From contig NZ_QXED01000006.1 in the NCBI RefSeq assembly GCF_003583365.1, forward strand, positions 494,242 through 558,241: a stretch of 64,000 nucleotides of DNA, read 5' to 3'. The position numbers and the translations under genes were made by a program. This DNA is from Fibrisoma montanum (GTDB lineage Bacteria > Bacteroidota > Bacteroidia > Cytophagales > Spirosomataceae). The notes below the pieces were generated by a model. It was not told where the DNA came from. It searched no databases and saw nothing but the letters and a program-made list of their open reading frames with translations. Shown here one piece after another: positions 1 to 8,781 of this stretch (position 1 is the first letter of the stretch; each line of letters begins with the position of its first letter).

Positions 1-2
1 CC

Positions 3-248
3 AACAGCTTCCCGCAGGACAAGGAAGCCAAGGAATTCAGCTACGTCTTCGTCAACACCAACGTCGATCCGGACGAACCATCGATCGGGCAGAACCGGCG
101 CTGGACCCAGGGCCAGTCGATCGATGGCAAGTCGCAGTTCCGCGAGGAAAAAGCGAAGCCGTACGGTCAGGAGCCAAAGCTGGGCCCACCGGCTGCCGAA
201 GGCCACGCGCAGGTTGAGCAGCTTCAGCAGGCCGGCGAAAAAGTATAA
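3..248 (+). CDS. 3' end of an unidentified protein (truncated by the window)
   Basis: An open frame enters from the left edge and closes at TAA 246-248, giving the last 81 residues of a protein. The fragment is polar, with an aromatic stretch near its start (SYVFVNT) and a charged, Gln/Glu-rich tail ending AGEKV. There is no membrane segment. I do not recognise the family and the start lies outside the window. A strong terminator follows 15 bases after the stop, so this is very probably the real last gene of an upstream unit and not a chance frame. Confidence 0.6.
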   Translation, partial: NSFPQDKEAKEFSYVFVNTNVDPDEPSIGQNRRWTQGQSIDGKSQFREEKAKPYGQEPKLGPPAAEGHAQVEQLQQAGEKV

Positions 249-262
249 ATCAGTTTTTGTTA

Positions 263-313
263 AAAAACCCACCTCCTTCATCGGTCATCGTTCGGTTGAG
301 GAGGTGGGTTTTT
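263..313 (+). terminator. strong hairpin terminator
   Basis: A perfect 15-bp stem (263-277 with 299-313) closes a 21-nt loop. The outer end of the stem is A5/T5, so transcripts from either strand would finish in a U-run. It lies just after the stop at 248 and insulates the next gene from upstream transcription. Confidence 0.8.
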
Positions 314-326
314 ACATCGACCCGTT

Positions 327-650
327 ATGATCAGACCAGTCAGTTATCAACTATCGCCCGATTCGGACGAGACCGGTATCAACCGCGACTCTTACAAAGA
401 ATACCCGACCGACGACGAGCCCGTTGACTCCTCCTATGCCGAAAGCCCTGATCCTGATGAGTCGGGCAAGGTGCTTTATCCCGGCAGCCACGCCGACAAC
501 TACGATCCGGAGCATACGCCCGACCGGAACGTACCTGACGATGGACCCAGTGGCGAAAACACCACAAACGGCGGTGAACGGGGTGGCGGTCTCTGGACCA
601 GTGGCGGTACAGTGACGAGCGGCTCCGGCTATAACGATGACGATGTGTAG
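327..650 (+). CDS. small acidic hypothetical protein
   Basis: The 107-residue product is very rich in Asp, Glu, Ser, Pro and Gly. A glycine-rich segment (residues about 77-101) precedes a DDDV end. No signal peptide or membrane helix is visible, and it is probably intrinsically disordered. It starts 14 bases after the terminator hairpin and stops four bases before the isoaspartyl peptidase ATG, so the two are probably co-transcribed. No function can be assigned. A long antisense frame covers the same bases, but the tight spacing to the next gene favours the + strand. Confidence 0.55.
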   Translation: MIRPVSYQLSPDSDETGINRDSYKEYPTDDEPVDSSYAESPDPDESGKVLYPGSHADNYDPEHTPDRNVPDDGPSGENTTNGGERGGGLWTSGGTVTSGSGYNDDDV

Positions 651-653
651 CCA

Positions 654-1538
654 ATGTTCGTTATTGCCATACACGGCGGAGCCAAATCCCTTACCCCTTC
701 TGAGCTTACGCCCGGTCAGGAACAGGCGTACCGACAAGGCCTTGAAGCGGCTCTGAACGCCGGTTGCAATGTACTGCTCAACGGCGGCACCGCACTCGAC
801 GCCGTTGAGCAGGCGATAATTGCCCTGGAGGATAACGACCTGTTCAACGCCGGAAAAGGAGCGGCCTTCACCAGCAACGAAACGAATGAGCTGCAAGCCG
901 CCATCATGGACGGTCAGACGCTGGAAGCGGGGGCCGTTGCCGGGCTGCGGAACATCCGTAACCCCATCGCCCTGGCCCGGAGCGTTCTGGATGCATCAGA
1001 ACACGTATTTCTGATTGGCGACGGTGCCGAAGCCTTTGCCCGGGCGCAGGGGCTACCGTTCGAACCCGACGAGTACTTCTTTGCGCAGACCAGCTACGAT
1101 GAACTAAAGCACCAGCTGCCAACGAAAAGTAAGGGCACCGTTGGGGCGGTGGCGCTGGATCAGCACGGCAATCTGGCCGCAGCTACGTCGACGGGCGGCC
1201 TGACCGGACAGCTGCCCGGCCGCGTGGGCGACAGTCCGCTCGTTGGAGCCGGCACGTACGCCAGCAATTCAACCTGCGCCGTATCCTGCACTGGCGACGG
1301 CGAGTACATGATCCGGCGTGTGGCGGCCTACGACGTTTCCTGCCTGATTGAATACAGCGGTCTGTCGCTGCACGATGCCTGCGGGCGCGTCGTTTTCGAC
1401 AAACTAAAACACCTCGGTGGCGAAGGGGGGCTGATTGCCCTGAACCGCGCCGGAGAGGTAGCCCTTCCCTTCAATTCTTCCTGCATGCTCCGGGGCTGGC
1501 GCAACGACGCCGGCAACGGCGAAACCAGTATTTTCTAA
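654..1538 (+). CDS. iaaA: isoaspartyl peptidase / type 2 L-asparaginase
   Basis: A 294-residue N-terminal-nucleophile hydrolase of the plant-type asparaginase family. These precursors cleave themselves before a threonine that becomes the nucleophile; here it is Thr162 in GTVGAVALD. The N-terminal FVIAIHGGA and NAGKGAAFT motifs and the later TSTGG are family hallmarks. The enzymes hydrolyse beta-aspartyl dipeptides and, less well, L-asparagine. With two cyanophycinase genes and a cyanophycin synthetase within 10 kb, the likely substrate is beta-Asp-Arg released from cyanophycin. That role is inferred from context. The length is normal. The gene converges on the cyanophycinase at 1559 with only about 20 bases between stops. 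Confidence 0.9.
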   Translation: MFVIAIHGGAKSLTPSELTPGQEQAYRQGLEAALNAGCNVLLNGGTALDAVEQAIIALEDNDLFNAGKGAAFTSNETNELQAAIMDGQTLEAGAVAGLRNIRNPIALARSVLDASEHVFLIGDGAEAFARAQGLPFEPDEYFFAQTSYDELKHQLPTKSKGTVGAVALDQHGNLAAATSTGGLTGQLPGRVGDSPLVGAGTYASNSTCAVSCTGDGEYMIRRVAAYDVSCLIEYSGLSLHDACGRVVFDKLKHLGGEGGLIALNRAGEVALPFNSSCMLRGWRNDAGNGETSIF

Positions 1539-1558
1539 GTCCCGGCCAGGACAGGGAT

Positions 1559-2398
1559 TTACGAAAACGTTTTGTTCCGGAGGGTGAAGTTATTGCCGTG
1601 AATGAGTACGTGCACGAGCATATTCTCGATAAAAATGTCGTGTTTCTCCTGCGCTACGGTCAGGTTGGCATCCTGCAGGCTCCGGCCGTCGATAATCGTT
1701 ACCAGCCCCGAGCCGATGGTTTCGAGCTGATTGCCGTTCCGGATAATCACACCCGTATCCTCTTCGAGGCCGATGCCGATGTGGGTAGGATTATTGGCCA
1801 CGGCTACGGCCAGCCGCCGGAAGCGTCCCCGTACGAGAAAGTGCGTATCGATAATGACATCATGCACCAGACAAAGACCCGGAAACAGCCGCACTTCAGG
1901 CGTAAGCCCCTTTTTACGCAGGCTGGGGTAAATCATCAGGTCTGACATGGCCATGGCTCCGGCGCTGGTTCCGGCAATGATAAAGTGATCGTTGACGTAC
2001 CGCTCGTGAATGAGCCGGGCAAACATGGTATCGCGGAACACCGTGGTTAGCTGCAACTGATCGCCCCCGGAAAACATAACGCAGCCCGCCCGGGCAATCC
2101 GATCCAGAATTTTCCTATCGTCGGCTTCCTGGGGTGAAGCAACGTGCATTACCTTCACTTTTTTGTGCCCCAGTTTCCGGAACGCTTTCACGTAATCTTT
2201 GCCCACTTTATCGGGAATGCTCGAAGCCGTAGTAATTACTTCAATGGGGGCATCAGGATTGTTTGTTTCGGTCAGCACACGGTACAGAATGCCCGATGTC
2301 ACAAAATCGTGGGGTGTATCCTGAACGTGCAGCGTTTTTTTCTTGATGCCTTTGTCTTCGTTTCCTCCAATCGCAATTAGTGTTCCGTGAATGGTCAT
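1559..2398 (-). CDS. cphB: cyanophycinase (serine peptidase family S51)
   Basis: The 279-residue protein belongs to the S51 family, which cuts the polymer cyanophycin (poly-Asp with Arg side chains) to beta-Asp-Arg dipeptides. The nucleophile elbow is AGTSAGA with Ser145. His186 lies in IDTHF, and Glu213 lies 27 residues later in GIGLEEDTG. This matches the Ser-His-Glu triad and spacing I recall for Synechocystis CphB. The N-terminal IAIGGNEDKG motif is typical. No signal peptide is visible, so it should act in the cytoplasm. A close paralogue lies at 3260-4132 on the other strand. Confidence 0.9.
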   Translation of the reverse strand: MTIHGTLIAIGGNEDKGIKKKTLHVQDTPHDFVTSGILYRVLTETNNPDAPIEVITTASSIPDKVGKDYVKAFRKLGHKKVKVMHVASPQEADDRKILDRIARAGCVMFSGGDQLQLTTVFRDTMFARLIHERYVNDHFIIAGTSAGAMAMSDLMIYPSLRKKGLTPEVRLFPGLCLVHDVIIDTHFLVRGRFRRLAVAVANNPTHIGIGLEEDTGVIIRNGNQLETIGSGLVTIIDGRSLQDANLTVAQEKHDIFIENMLVHVLIHGNNFTLRNKTFS

Positions 2399-2553
2399 AC
2401 CAGCCGCTTAAGTTGAAAGTATCGGTAAAACTAATGCGGGGGGCCATAGGTTACCGGACGCCGGTCAAAGTTCGTAAGCCGACCCGCTGCAAACGGATCC
2501 GAGCCGTAGACGAATCTGCCGAACGTAATTCACGCGACTGAACGTTGGGGAAC
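2399..2553. other. short intergenic stretch, no clear signal
   Basis: These 155 bases lie between the cyanophycinase start and the response-regulator stop, both on the - strand. I see no strong hairpin and no TAnnTTTG element. The cyanophycinase promoter or read-through from the regulator must act here, but I cannot point to it. Confidence 0.3.
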
Positions 2554-3021
2554 TTAGAATCGATAATAGGGCGGCATCGTGACGGTATCCCACCAGTAGT
2601 GCCGCAATGCTTCAAAATAGGCCTGCCATTCGCCCCGGGTGGCGGGTTTGGTGATGAACGAGTTCGCCCCCAGATCGTAGGTTCGGACGATATCTTCCTC
2701 TTCGTCGGAACTGCTGACGACAATGACCGGGAGCCGCTGCCGAAGCGGATGCGCTTTCAGCAGTTGCAGCAACTGCCAGCCATCTTCCCGCCGGGGGAGG
2801 TACAGGTCCAGCAGAATGAGCCGGGGGAGTTCGTGCACGGCGCAACCATCGAGATAAGCCAAGGCCTGCGTAACGGAGTTGACGCAATACGTCTGGACAT
2901 CGGGCAGTTGCCGGCAAGCCAGTCGCTGCATCAGAGCCTCATCATCGGGGTTATCCTCAACGACCAGCATGTACGCCTTGCGTGCCTTGCTACGGCTTAT
3001 GTCATCAATAGGGATCTGCAC
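2554..3021 (-). CDS. receiver-only response regulator (Rcp/CheY-like)
   Basis: The 155-residue protein is a single receiver domain. The acidic pair is in VVEDNPDD (residues 21-27), the phospho-acceptor Asp72 in LLDLYLP and the conserved Lys125 in ITKP. There is no output domain. The C-terminus carries YWWDTVTMP, a tail shared with the receiver protein at 15541-15996 (YWWETATLP). These are therefore paralogues of one subfamily, close to the phytochrome partner Rcp1. It probably relays phosphate or binds a kinase or effector directly. No histidine kinase is adjacent. Its position between two cyanophycinases suggests, but does not prove, a link to storage-polymer control. Confidence 0.85.
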   Translation of the reverse strand: MQIPIDDISRSKARKAYMLVVEDNPDDEALMQRLACRQLPDVQTYCVNSVTQALAYLDGCAVHELPRLILLDLYLPRREDGWQLLQLLKAHPLRQRLPVIVVSSSDEEEDIVRTYDLGANSFITKPATRGEWQAYFEALRHYWWDTVTMPPYYRF

Positions 3022-3067
3022 GATGAATGAAGTGGGGAAAGTGTTGTTACACGGCAGTAAAAGTCCA

Positions 3068-3101
3068 CAAAGATAGCACTCTACTTACTTTAGCCATACA
3101 A
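3068..3101 (-). promoter_or_regulatory. candidate Bacteroidota promoter for the receiver gene
   Basis: On the - strand TATCTTTG (3075 down to 3068) matches TAnnTTTG exactly. A TTG about 23 bases upstream gives a plausible -33 element. The predicted transcript would start roughly 40-50 bases before the ATG at 3021. Confidence 0.45.
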
Positions 3102-3259
3102 TGCGCCAGAACAAACCCTGCGCCTTTACCTCATAAATTGCCGGTTGTCATATCCATTCGCAGCTCATTTCAGTTACATCAGGACCACTGGCTTCCAGAT
3201 CAGTCAGCCGACCGGAAGCTGCGGTTGCATCGTAGACCATTCAGTAGCATAGCGTGTTT

Positions 3260-4132
3260 ATGACAGCACCGAAAGGAAAATTGATACCAATTGGCGGAGG
3301 GGAAGCTAAAGGGCCGGGCACTGATGCTACGTCGAGCGAACTCCACCAGACCAACTTCTTCGAATCGGGTATACTTGAAGAGTTTCTAGCCGAAGTAAAA
3401 GGTACCGGATCGCGCATTGAAATCATTCCGGCGGCATCCGAGTTGCCGAACGAGATGGGCAGAGAATACCTGGACGCGTTTGGGCGGCTGGGTTGTAAGA
3501 ACCTGCACGTCATGCACTTCGAGTCGCCCGAAGAGGCCGATAGGGACGAAAACATCAGGCGAATTGAGAAGGCCGACGCGGTGCTGTTCACCGGCGGTGA
3601 CCAGACGAAGCTGATCGAAACCTTGCAGGATACCCGGCTCCTTCAATGCATCCACGACCGATATCACAACGACAGGTACTTTGTCATTGCCGGAACCAGC
3701 GCCGGAGCTGCCGCCATGCCGAAACTGGCAATTAAAGAAGGCAAAAGCGCCGAGTCGCTCATCAAAGGCCTTGTTGAAACCGAAAAAGGCCTCTCGCTAC
3801 TGCCCAGCGCCGTGATTGACACGCACTTCATGCAGCGGGGCCGCCTGCCGCGCCTGACCGAAGCGCTGCTCCGCAATCCGGGCCTGGTGGGAATTGGGTT
3901 ATGCATTGATACGGGCGTCGTTATCACCGGCGGCAATAAATTAAAAGCGATTGGCTCGGGCGGAGTGTTCATCGTCGAATTGGATGAGGTCAACGAAACC
4001 AACTACCACGAAATCCCTGAACTTGAGCCCGTATACGTTAATAATCTGCGGATCCATATCCTGGCCAATGGTGCGGGATACCAGATCAGGGAACGGTTGT
4101 TTACAACCGAAACCGTACAAGAGAAGCGCTAA
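3260..4132 (+). CDS. cyanophycinase paralogue lacking the expected catalytic Glu
   Basis: A 290-residue S51-family protein clearly related to the one at 1559. The Ser elbow (AGTSAGA, Ser147) and the His (IDTHF, His189) are intact. At +27 from the His, where its paralogue has Glu213 in GLEEDTG, this protein has Ile216 in GLCIDTG. If the Glu is essential as in Synechocystis CphB, this copy is inactive, uses another acid, or has changed substrate. A GTG at 3254 is in frame two codons upstream; the ATG at 3260 was preferred. It differs from the first copy in an insertion after the Ser region (KEGKSAESL). The last codons form one arm of a perfect hairpin. Confidence 0.85.
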   Translation: MTAPKGKLIPIGGGEAKGPGTDATSSELHQTNFFESGILEEFLAEVKGTGSRIEIIPAASELPNEMGREYLDAFGRLGCKNLHVMHFESPEEADRDENIRRIEKADAVLFTGGDQTKLIETLQDTRLLQCIHDRYHNDRYFVIAGTSAGAAAMPKLAIKEGKSAESLIKGLVETEKGLSLLPSAVIDTHFMQRGRLPRLTEALLRNPGLVGIGLCIDTGVVITGGNKLKAIGSGGVFIVELDEVNETNYHEIPELEPVYVNNLRIHILANGAGYQIRERLFTTETVQEKR

Positions 4133-4160
4133 TGCCATCCTTAGCGCTTCTCTTGTACGG
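4113..4160. terminator. perfect 20-bp inverted repeat spanning a stop codon
   Basis: Bases 4113-4132 are the exact reverse complement of 4141-4160, with an 8-base loop. The left arm contains the last codons and the TAA of the cyanophycinase paralogue. No U-tract follows on either strand, so it may block or stabilise transcripts of this gene and of the convergent GH31 gene (stop at 4191) and not act as a classical terminator. Confidence 0.65.
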
Positions 4161-4190
4161 AGCCCACTACCGCCTTTTCGAAGCAGTTCA

Positions 4191-5825
4191 TTATTGCCTG
4201 GTAAAATACACCAGTCGGTTCAGCGGTACGTCGATGGTGATTGTCTGGCCGCCCTTGTGCTTCTTATTCAGGTCGTCTACCCAGTTGCCTTTGGGTAGTT
4301 TCAGGGTGCGGATGGCCGCGGTTCCGGTGGCTACCTTATCCACGACCGGAGCCACCAGATACCGGTCGCCCAGCATGTACTGATTACTGATGCCCTCAAA
4401 GCCCTCGCCGGGAAACGCGTATTCCATGTGGCGCACAATCGGTTCGCCGTCTTTAGCGGCCTGCTGAGCCAGGGAGTAGATGTAATCGCCCATGCGGGCA
4501 TGCAGCAGAGCCGCCTGCCGAACAATACCCAGGTGAGTAGAATCCAGTACGCGCCAGGGAGCCACCGAAAACTGCATCATGGGCATAAGCGCCTGCACCT
4601 GGGCCGACCGGATCAGCAGTGCCTGATCGAACTTGCCGTAGTCGATGTTTTCGAAGGTTTGAATCAGTCCCCCGCCAATCAGATCCGGGCAGGTGAATGG
4701 GTGGCCGATCAGCCCGGCCGAAATCATATCGGGCACCAGCAGCTTCAGTTCGTCCCAGGAATAGCCCTTGTCCTGCAGGCGTTGGGCCAGCGGCTGATTG
4801 CCGTTCTTCCAGGCCGCCCGGAACTCATTAAAATCAAACTCGGTGCCCAGCTTCCCGAAAGCCTCGGCCTGTTGCTGGCCGGTTGTGTTGGTGTCGTCGT
4901 TGGGGAACACCCGTGAGCCTTTGTGGTAGAAGTCGAAATCGCCCGCGTCGAACTTGAACCCGTCGATACCGTATCGGGTTTGCAGACTCTTCAGCTGCGT
5001 CCGCAGCCAGTCCACCGCTACGGGTTTGGTCAGGTCCAGGCAGGCGCTATAGCCATTCCACCACTTAATCAGGGCGGGGGTGCGGTTGTCGGCGCGCAGC
5101 ACCAGCGCTTTCTGGCGGAGCAGGTGTTTGAACTCCTTGCTGTCGGGGCTGACGAACGGCGTAAGCCACAGCATGACCCTGAAGCCTTTGGTGTGGAGGT
5201 AGTCCACCATCCCTTTCGGGTCGGGGAAGGCCACCGGATTAAACTCAAAATTACCGTAGTGGTTGCTCCACTTGTCGTCAATCATGAACACCCCGGTCGG
5301 GAAGCCGTTCCGGATCACGTCATCGGCGTACTTAATGATATCCTTCTGGTTCTGCTCCGTTCCCAGCTCAATCCAGGTGTTGTACTGGGGCATTTTGAAC
5401 ATAAGCGGGTTCGGCGTTTTGCCCGATGCCGGAAAGTGTTTGCGCATGGCCGCCAGATAAGCCTCGCGCAGGGTCTTACCGGCCGCTATGGGTTCCATCT
5501 GTTCGTGGTCGGAGTACAGCAGCAACGTACCGCCCTTCAGCTCAAACGCAAAGGGCTCGTCGCTCCATACGTAGCGGCCTTTGCTCGACAGCAGCAGCGG
5601 AGCCGCCTGGTTGCCCCGGTTATCGACGCGCAGATCCTTCCGTTTTTCGTCGGCCAGGTATGGCTGAAAGGTAATGTCTTTGAAAGGCGTACCGGCAAAC
5701 GCCTTGGCTGCGTAGGCCCCGTACCACCGCTCCCCGTCGAGGGGCTTCACTTCGGTAGCATGCTTTTCCGCATAACTCATCAGGCAGGGTAACAGGAAGC
5801 AGAACAGCAGGATATTCTTTTTCAT
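4191..5825 (-). CDS. secreted glycoside hydrolase family 31 protein
   Basis: A 544-residue protein with an N-terminal signal peptide (KKNILLFCFLLPCLMSYA). The GH31 catalytic core runs from about residue 145. The expected nucleophile is Asp293 in DGFKFDAGD and the likely acid/base is Asp381 in HPFTCPDLIGGG. GH31 enzymes are retaining alpha-glycosidases (alpha-glucosidase, alpha-xylosidase, sulfoquinovosidase and others). The protein is shorter than classical members (over 650 residues) and resembles the compact MYORG-like branch. The exact sugar cannot be told from sequence. It is followed upstream on the same strand by a GH94-like enzyme, suggesting shared use in polysaccharide or oligosaccharide breakdown outside the cytoplasm. 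Confidence 0.85.
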   Translation of the reverse strand: MKKNILLFCFLLPCLMSYAEKHATEVKPLDGERWYGAYAAKAFAGTPFKDITFQPYLADEKRKDLRVDNRGNQAAPLLLSSKGRYVWSDEPFAFELKGGTLLLYSDHEQMEPIAAGKTLREAYLAAMRKHFPASGKTPNPLMFKMPQYNTWIELGTEQNQKDIIKYADDVIRNGFPTGVFMIDDKWSNHYGNFEFNPVAFPDPKGMVDYLHTKGFRVMLWLTPFVSPDSKEFKHLLRQKALVLRADNRTPALIKWWNGYSACLDLTKPVAVDWLRTQLKSLQTRYGIDGFKFDAGDFDFYHKGSRVFPNDDTNTTGQQQAEAFGKLGTEFDFNEFRAAWKNGNQPLAQRLQDKGYSWDELKLLVPDMISAGLIGHPFTCPDLIGGGLIQTFENIDYGKFDQALLIRSAQVQALMPMMQFSVAPWRVLDSTHLGIVRQAALLHARMGDYIYSLAQQAAKDGEPIVRHMEYAFPGEGFEGISNQYMLGDRYLVAPVVDKVATGTAAIRTLKLPKGNWVDDLNKKHKGGQTITIDVPLNRLVYFTRQ

Positions 5826-5877
5826 CGGAGGTTGTATGTTCAGTATTGATAAACAGGAGCTTGCCGTTGGGCAGCGG

Positions 5878-8145
5878 CTATTCGTTCAGTTTGAAGTAAC
5901 AGTACAGCGGCCAGGTGTGCGGGTGTGAGCAGTACCCCTGAAAGGCTTTACGCATGTCGGGGATTCTCAACCAGAACTCATACAGGCCTTCCCGCAGCAT
6001 CGACGAGTTCATCTCGTCGGGCGCTGTCCAGTGGCCGACCCAGTATTGCGGGAAATGCGTAGCGAAATTGGCAAATGAAAACTTCCGCATTAGCCGCCAG
6101 CCTTCCGCTTTGTCGAAGTCGGCCAGAGCCGCAACCACCGGGTATTCCAGCGAATACCAGATGCCGCCGTCCTCGCCGTGCGGTCCGTTATCCCAGAATT
6201 TCCTCTCCCGGTTGCGCAGGCCGAGTTTTTCCGGCGCACCCAGCTTGCTGTACACGTAGCGGTAGATCTCTTTTTTGCGTTCGGCCGGCAGACTCGGAAT
6301 CTGCAGCAGGTAGCCCTGTGGTTCCATCGTTACGTCCTCGACGCCAAACCGCAGCTTAGCGTTAAGATACGCGCGGGCCGAAAACGTACGGTTGCCCAGA
6401 TCGTTCAGATACGCTTTTTCAACGGCATCGTGGTAGTCTTTCATGGCCTTCACGAGGGGCGTTGCCCCGGTGCCGCCTGCCTTGTCCAATTGGGTGATGA
6501 GCTTCGGAAACACCGCCAGCACCATAGCCGAGTTCAGATGCGATTCGGCCGACCAGATGTAGCGGTTCGGTGAGTACAGCAGAAAAAACGAATCGCTCCA
6601 GTCGGAGTTGAGGATTTTTACCAGCCCATTCGGCCCCACCCCAATCTCGTCACGCAGATACACAAACTGCTTTAGTATCAGGTTCAATACCGTTTCTGTT
6701 TTACCGTGTTCGGCTGGGTACAGCTCCACCCGTTCATTCAGGAAACCATAGTCGCGGGTGATGCGCAGGTATTCAGATAAGGTGTTGAACAGAAACAGCT
6801 GCTCATCGCTTTCCTTGTAGATGCCCGGTTGTGTGTAGCCGAAGCCGCTATTGCCCCGCTTGACTTCGCCATCGGGTTCGGTGTGCTTCAATACGTACCG
6901 CAGGCATGATTTGGCCAGTTCGGGGTTGGTGTAACAGGCGGGTAAAGCCGCCTGCAGATGGTCCCGGTTCGCGATGTTATCGCCGAAATGATAGGAGTAT
7001 ACTGTGCCCTGGGGAATGAAGGTTTCCCGGTAATAGACGCTGTATTTTGCCGAGGCCTCCATCATGTGCGCGTTCCAGAGCATTTCCCGTTTCATCACCT
7101 CGTCCTGCTCGGCAGAGAGGTCAGGCAGTCTGGCTTTCCACTGCCGGGCAAACAACCCGTCGGTCTGGGGGTTAAGATCAGCGCCCGCGAAAAGGTCGTT
7201 TACCTGCTCCGGTACCGACCTAAAATTCGGTTGGTCGTGCAGACCGATCACCAGTTGAAACAAACGGGTTTCTCCCGGCCGGAGCGTAACGGTAGCTTCG
7301 GCCCCTAGTGCGTTCGAATCGGTACGGACGGTGGCGGCTACGGCATCCTTATCTGGTTTGACGGCCATAAACACGGTCGGGGGCGCTACGTCGTACAGAT
7401 ACCGTTCGTTTTCGGCGGGTGCCGACAACAGCGTAGTGGCCTGATGCGACAGGGCAGCGACCGCCCATTGCCTGCTTTTATCAGCCGTGAATCGGGCTTT
7501 GTACAGCATAGGGCGCTTGTTACCGGGCGTCATCTGCAGGTTCATCAGGACGTAGTTCACCGGCAGCCGCTCCGTATAGACCAACGTCCGCGCCTGGGAG
7601 CCGCCGTTTGTCAGCGCTACAGTTACCACAAACGCCGGGTTACCCGCGTTAATTTTGGGCGAGGGTTTTACCGAAATCGTGCGCGTACAATGCAGACCCG
7701 TATCGAGCGCATACGTGTACCGGGCGAAACCGACGCCAAACTGCCGTTGGGTAATGGTGGGGTCGACCGCCATCGATTTCAGCCCCAGCAGGTCTATTTT
7801 GCGGGTCTGCCCGCCGTTCTGGATTGACAGGCTGGCTTCGGCCCGGCCGTAGTTGGGTTGCGGGTCATCGGCGTTGATACGTGCCCAGGCCCGTTCGGCA
7901 GTGATGAACTGGTACGTACCGCTGACGTGCGGAATCAGGGTCATCCGGTAGTTCCCCAGCAGGAAGTACGGGTCCTCGGGCAGTTGGGCGTCTTTGCCGT
8001 CCTTGTCGACGGCCTGAAACGGCAGCCGCCCGGTGTACTTGTAAACGGGCAGTCCCGCCGACGACGAAGCCCATTCGCCAGGCTGGGCTTTGCTGCTTAC
8101 TGACAGGAGTACGAAGAGCAACGCAAGCCACTTGGAGCGGATCAT
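5878..8145 (-). CDS. secreted GH94/GH36-superfamily (alpha/alpha)6 glycoside enzyme
   Basis: From the ATG at 8145 the product is 755 residues with a signal peptide (IRSKWLALLFVLLSVSSKAQ). The frame is open further upstream, but only this start places the signal peptide at the end. The N-terminal half is a beta-sandwich. The C-terminal half is an alpha-barrel with HFGDNIANRDHLQ, GNSGFGYTQPG and LNSDWSD, which correspond to the motif region of cellobiose-phosphorylase-like GH94 enzymes. Family members use phosphate or water on beta-glucosides, and a secreted protein is more likely to hydrolyse. It ends about 50 bases from the GH31 start, consistent with an operon. Substrate unknown. Confidence 0.75.
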   Translation of the reverse strand: MIRSKWLALLFVLLSVSSKAQPGEWASSSAGLPVYKYTGRLPFQAVDKDGKDAQLPEDPYFLLGNYRMTLIPHVSGTYQFITAERAWARINADDPQPNYGRAEASLSIQNGGQTRKIDLLGLKSMAVDPTITQRQFGVGFARYTYALDTGLHCTRTISVKPSPKINAGNPAFVVTVALTNGGSQARTLVYTERLPVNYVLMNLQMTPGNKRPMLYKARFTADKSRQWAVAALSHQATTLLSAPAENERYLYDVAPPTVFMAVKPDKDAVAATVRTDSNALGAEATVTLRPGETRLFQLVIGLHDQPNFRSVPEQVNDLFAGADLNPQTDGLFARQWKARLPDLSAEQDEVMKREMLWNAHMMEASAKYSVYYRETFIPQGTVYSYHFGDNIANRDHLQAALPACYTNPELAKSCLRYVLKHTEPDGEVKRGNSGFGYTQPGIYKESDEQLFLFNTLSEYLRITRDYGFLNERVELYPAEHGKTETVLNLILKQFVYLRDEIGVGPNGLVKILNSDWSDSFFLLYSPNRYIWSAESHLNSAMVLAVFPKLITQLDKAGGTGATPLVKAMKDYHDAVEKAYLNDLGNRTFSARAYLNAKLRFGVEDVTMEPQGYLLQIPSLPAERKKEIYRYVYSKLGAPEKLGLRNRERKFWDNGPHGEDGGIWYSLEYPVVAALADFDKAEGWRLMRKFSFANFATHFPQYWVGHWTAPDEMNSSMLREGLYEFWLRIPDMRKAFQGYCSHPHTWPLYCYFKLNE

Positions 8146-8690
8146 TACGCTGCGACCGTCGGAACGGGCAACCGGGATTTCATTCATTCCGGCACCGACG
8201 CTAACCGGAGCGGGCATTGTGGTATACGAACGAAACGAGAACGTGGTTGACTGCATACGGGTTATGTTCCCTGCGCAGAAGCCTGTGGTTGGATCATGAA
8301 ACCTTACCGACTGAGGCAGGAGTGGCCTATCGCTTAGAAGACAATACAGCCGCGGCTTCCACTTACAAAGCGTCGGTTTTTGTTCCCAATGGCCACCCAG
8401 ACCAGTATCAATTTGGCCGCTACCTAATGGATTTACCCGATCAGCCGCCGTAAAAGCCCTGCTCGCGAACGTAGCGCTGGACTAACGGCGTATCGTCGGG
8501 GTTCGTACGGAGGCCGGATGAACGAACGGCGAACGTATTGTGGGCGGTCAGGTCAAGAGTGAATGCGAAAGCCGTGAAGCGCCAACCATAGTCTGCTTCC
8601 GCGGGCTACGTAGGGCGGGAAAGATGTTCATACACCGGTTTACGGTCAGACAGATTGATCGTTCATGAGTTTATGAAAACCTGACTCGTA
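8146..8690. other. long intergenic region with a possible gene remnant
   Basis: About 545 bases lie between the GH94-like start and the cphA terminator. On the + strand, roughly 8310-8453 reads as a protein-like stretch ending VPNGHPDQYQFGRYLMDLP then stop, without a convincing start. It could be the decayed 3' end of a gene. The rest (8454-8690) shows no long frame, hairpin or promoter motif that I can support. Confidence 0.3.
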
Positions 8691-8727
8691 AAAAAGCCGC
8701 TCCAGTTTAACTTGTAAGCGGCTTTTC
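8691..8727 (-). terminator. terminator of cphA
   Basis: A 10-bp stem (8692-8701 with 8717-8726, AGCGGCTTTT arms) with a 15-nt loop is followed on the - strand by a run of U. It lies about 55 bases after the cyanophycin synthetase stop. Confidence 0.75.
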
Positions 8728-8781
8728 TAAGCGACAACTCTACTACATCGAAGCGTCTGCAGATAGACCCGGCCGTGGCCG

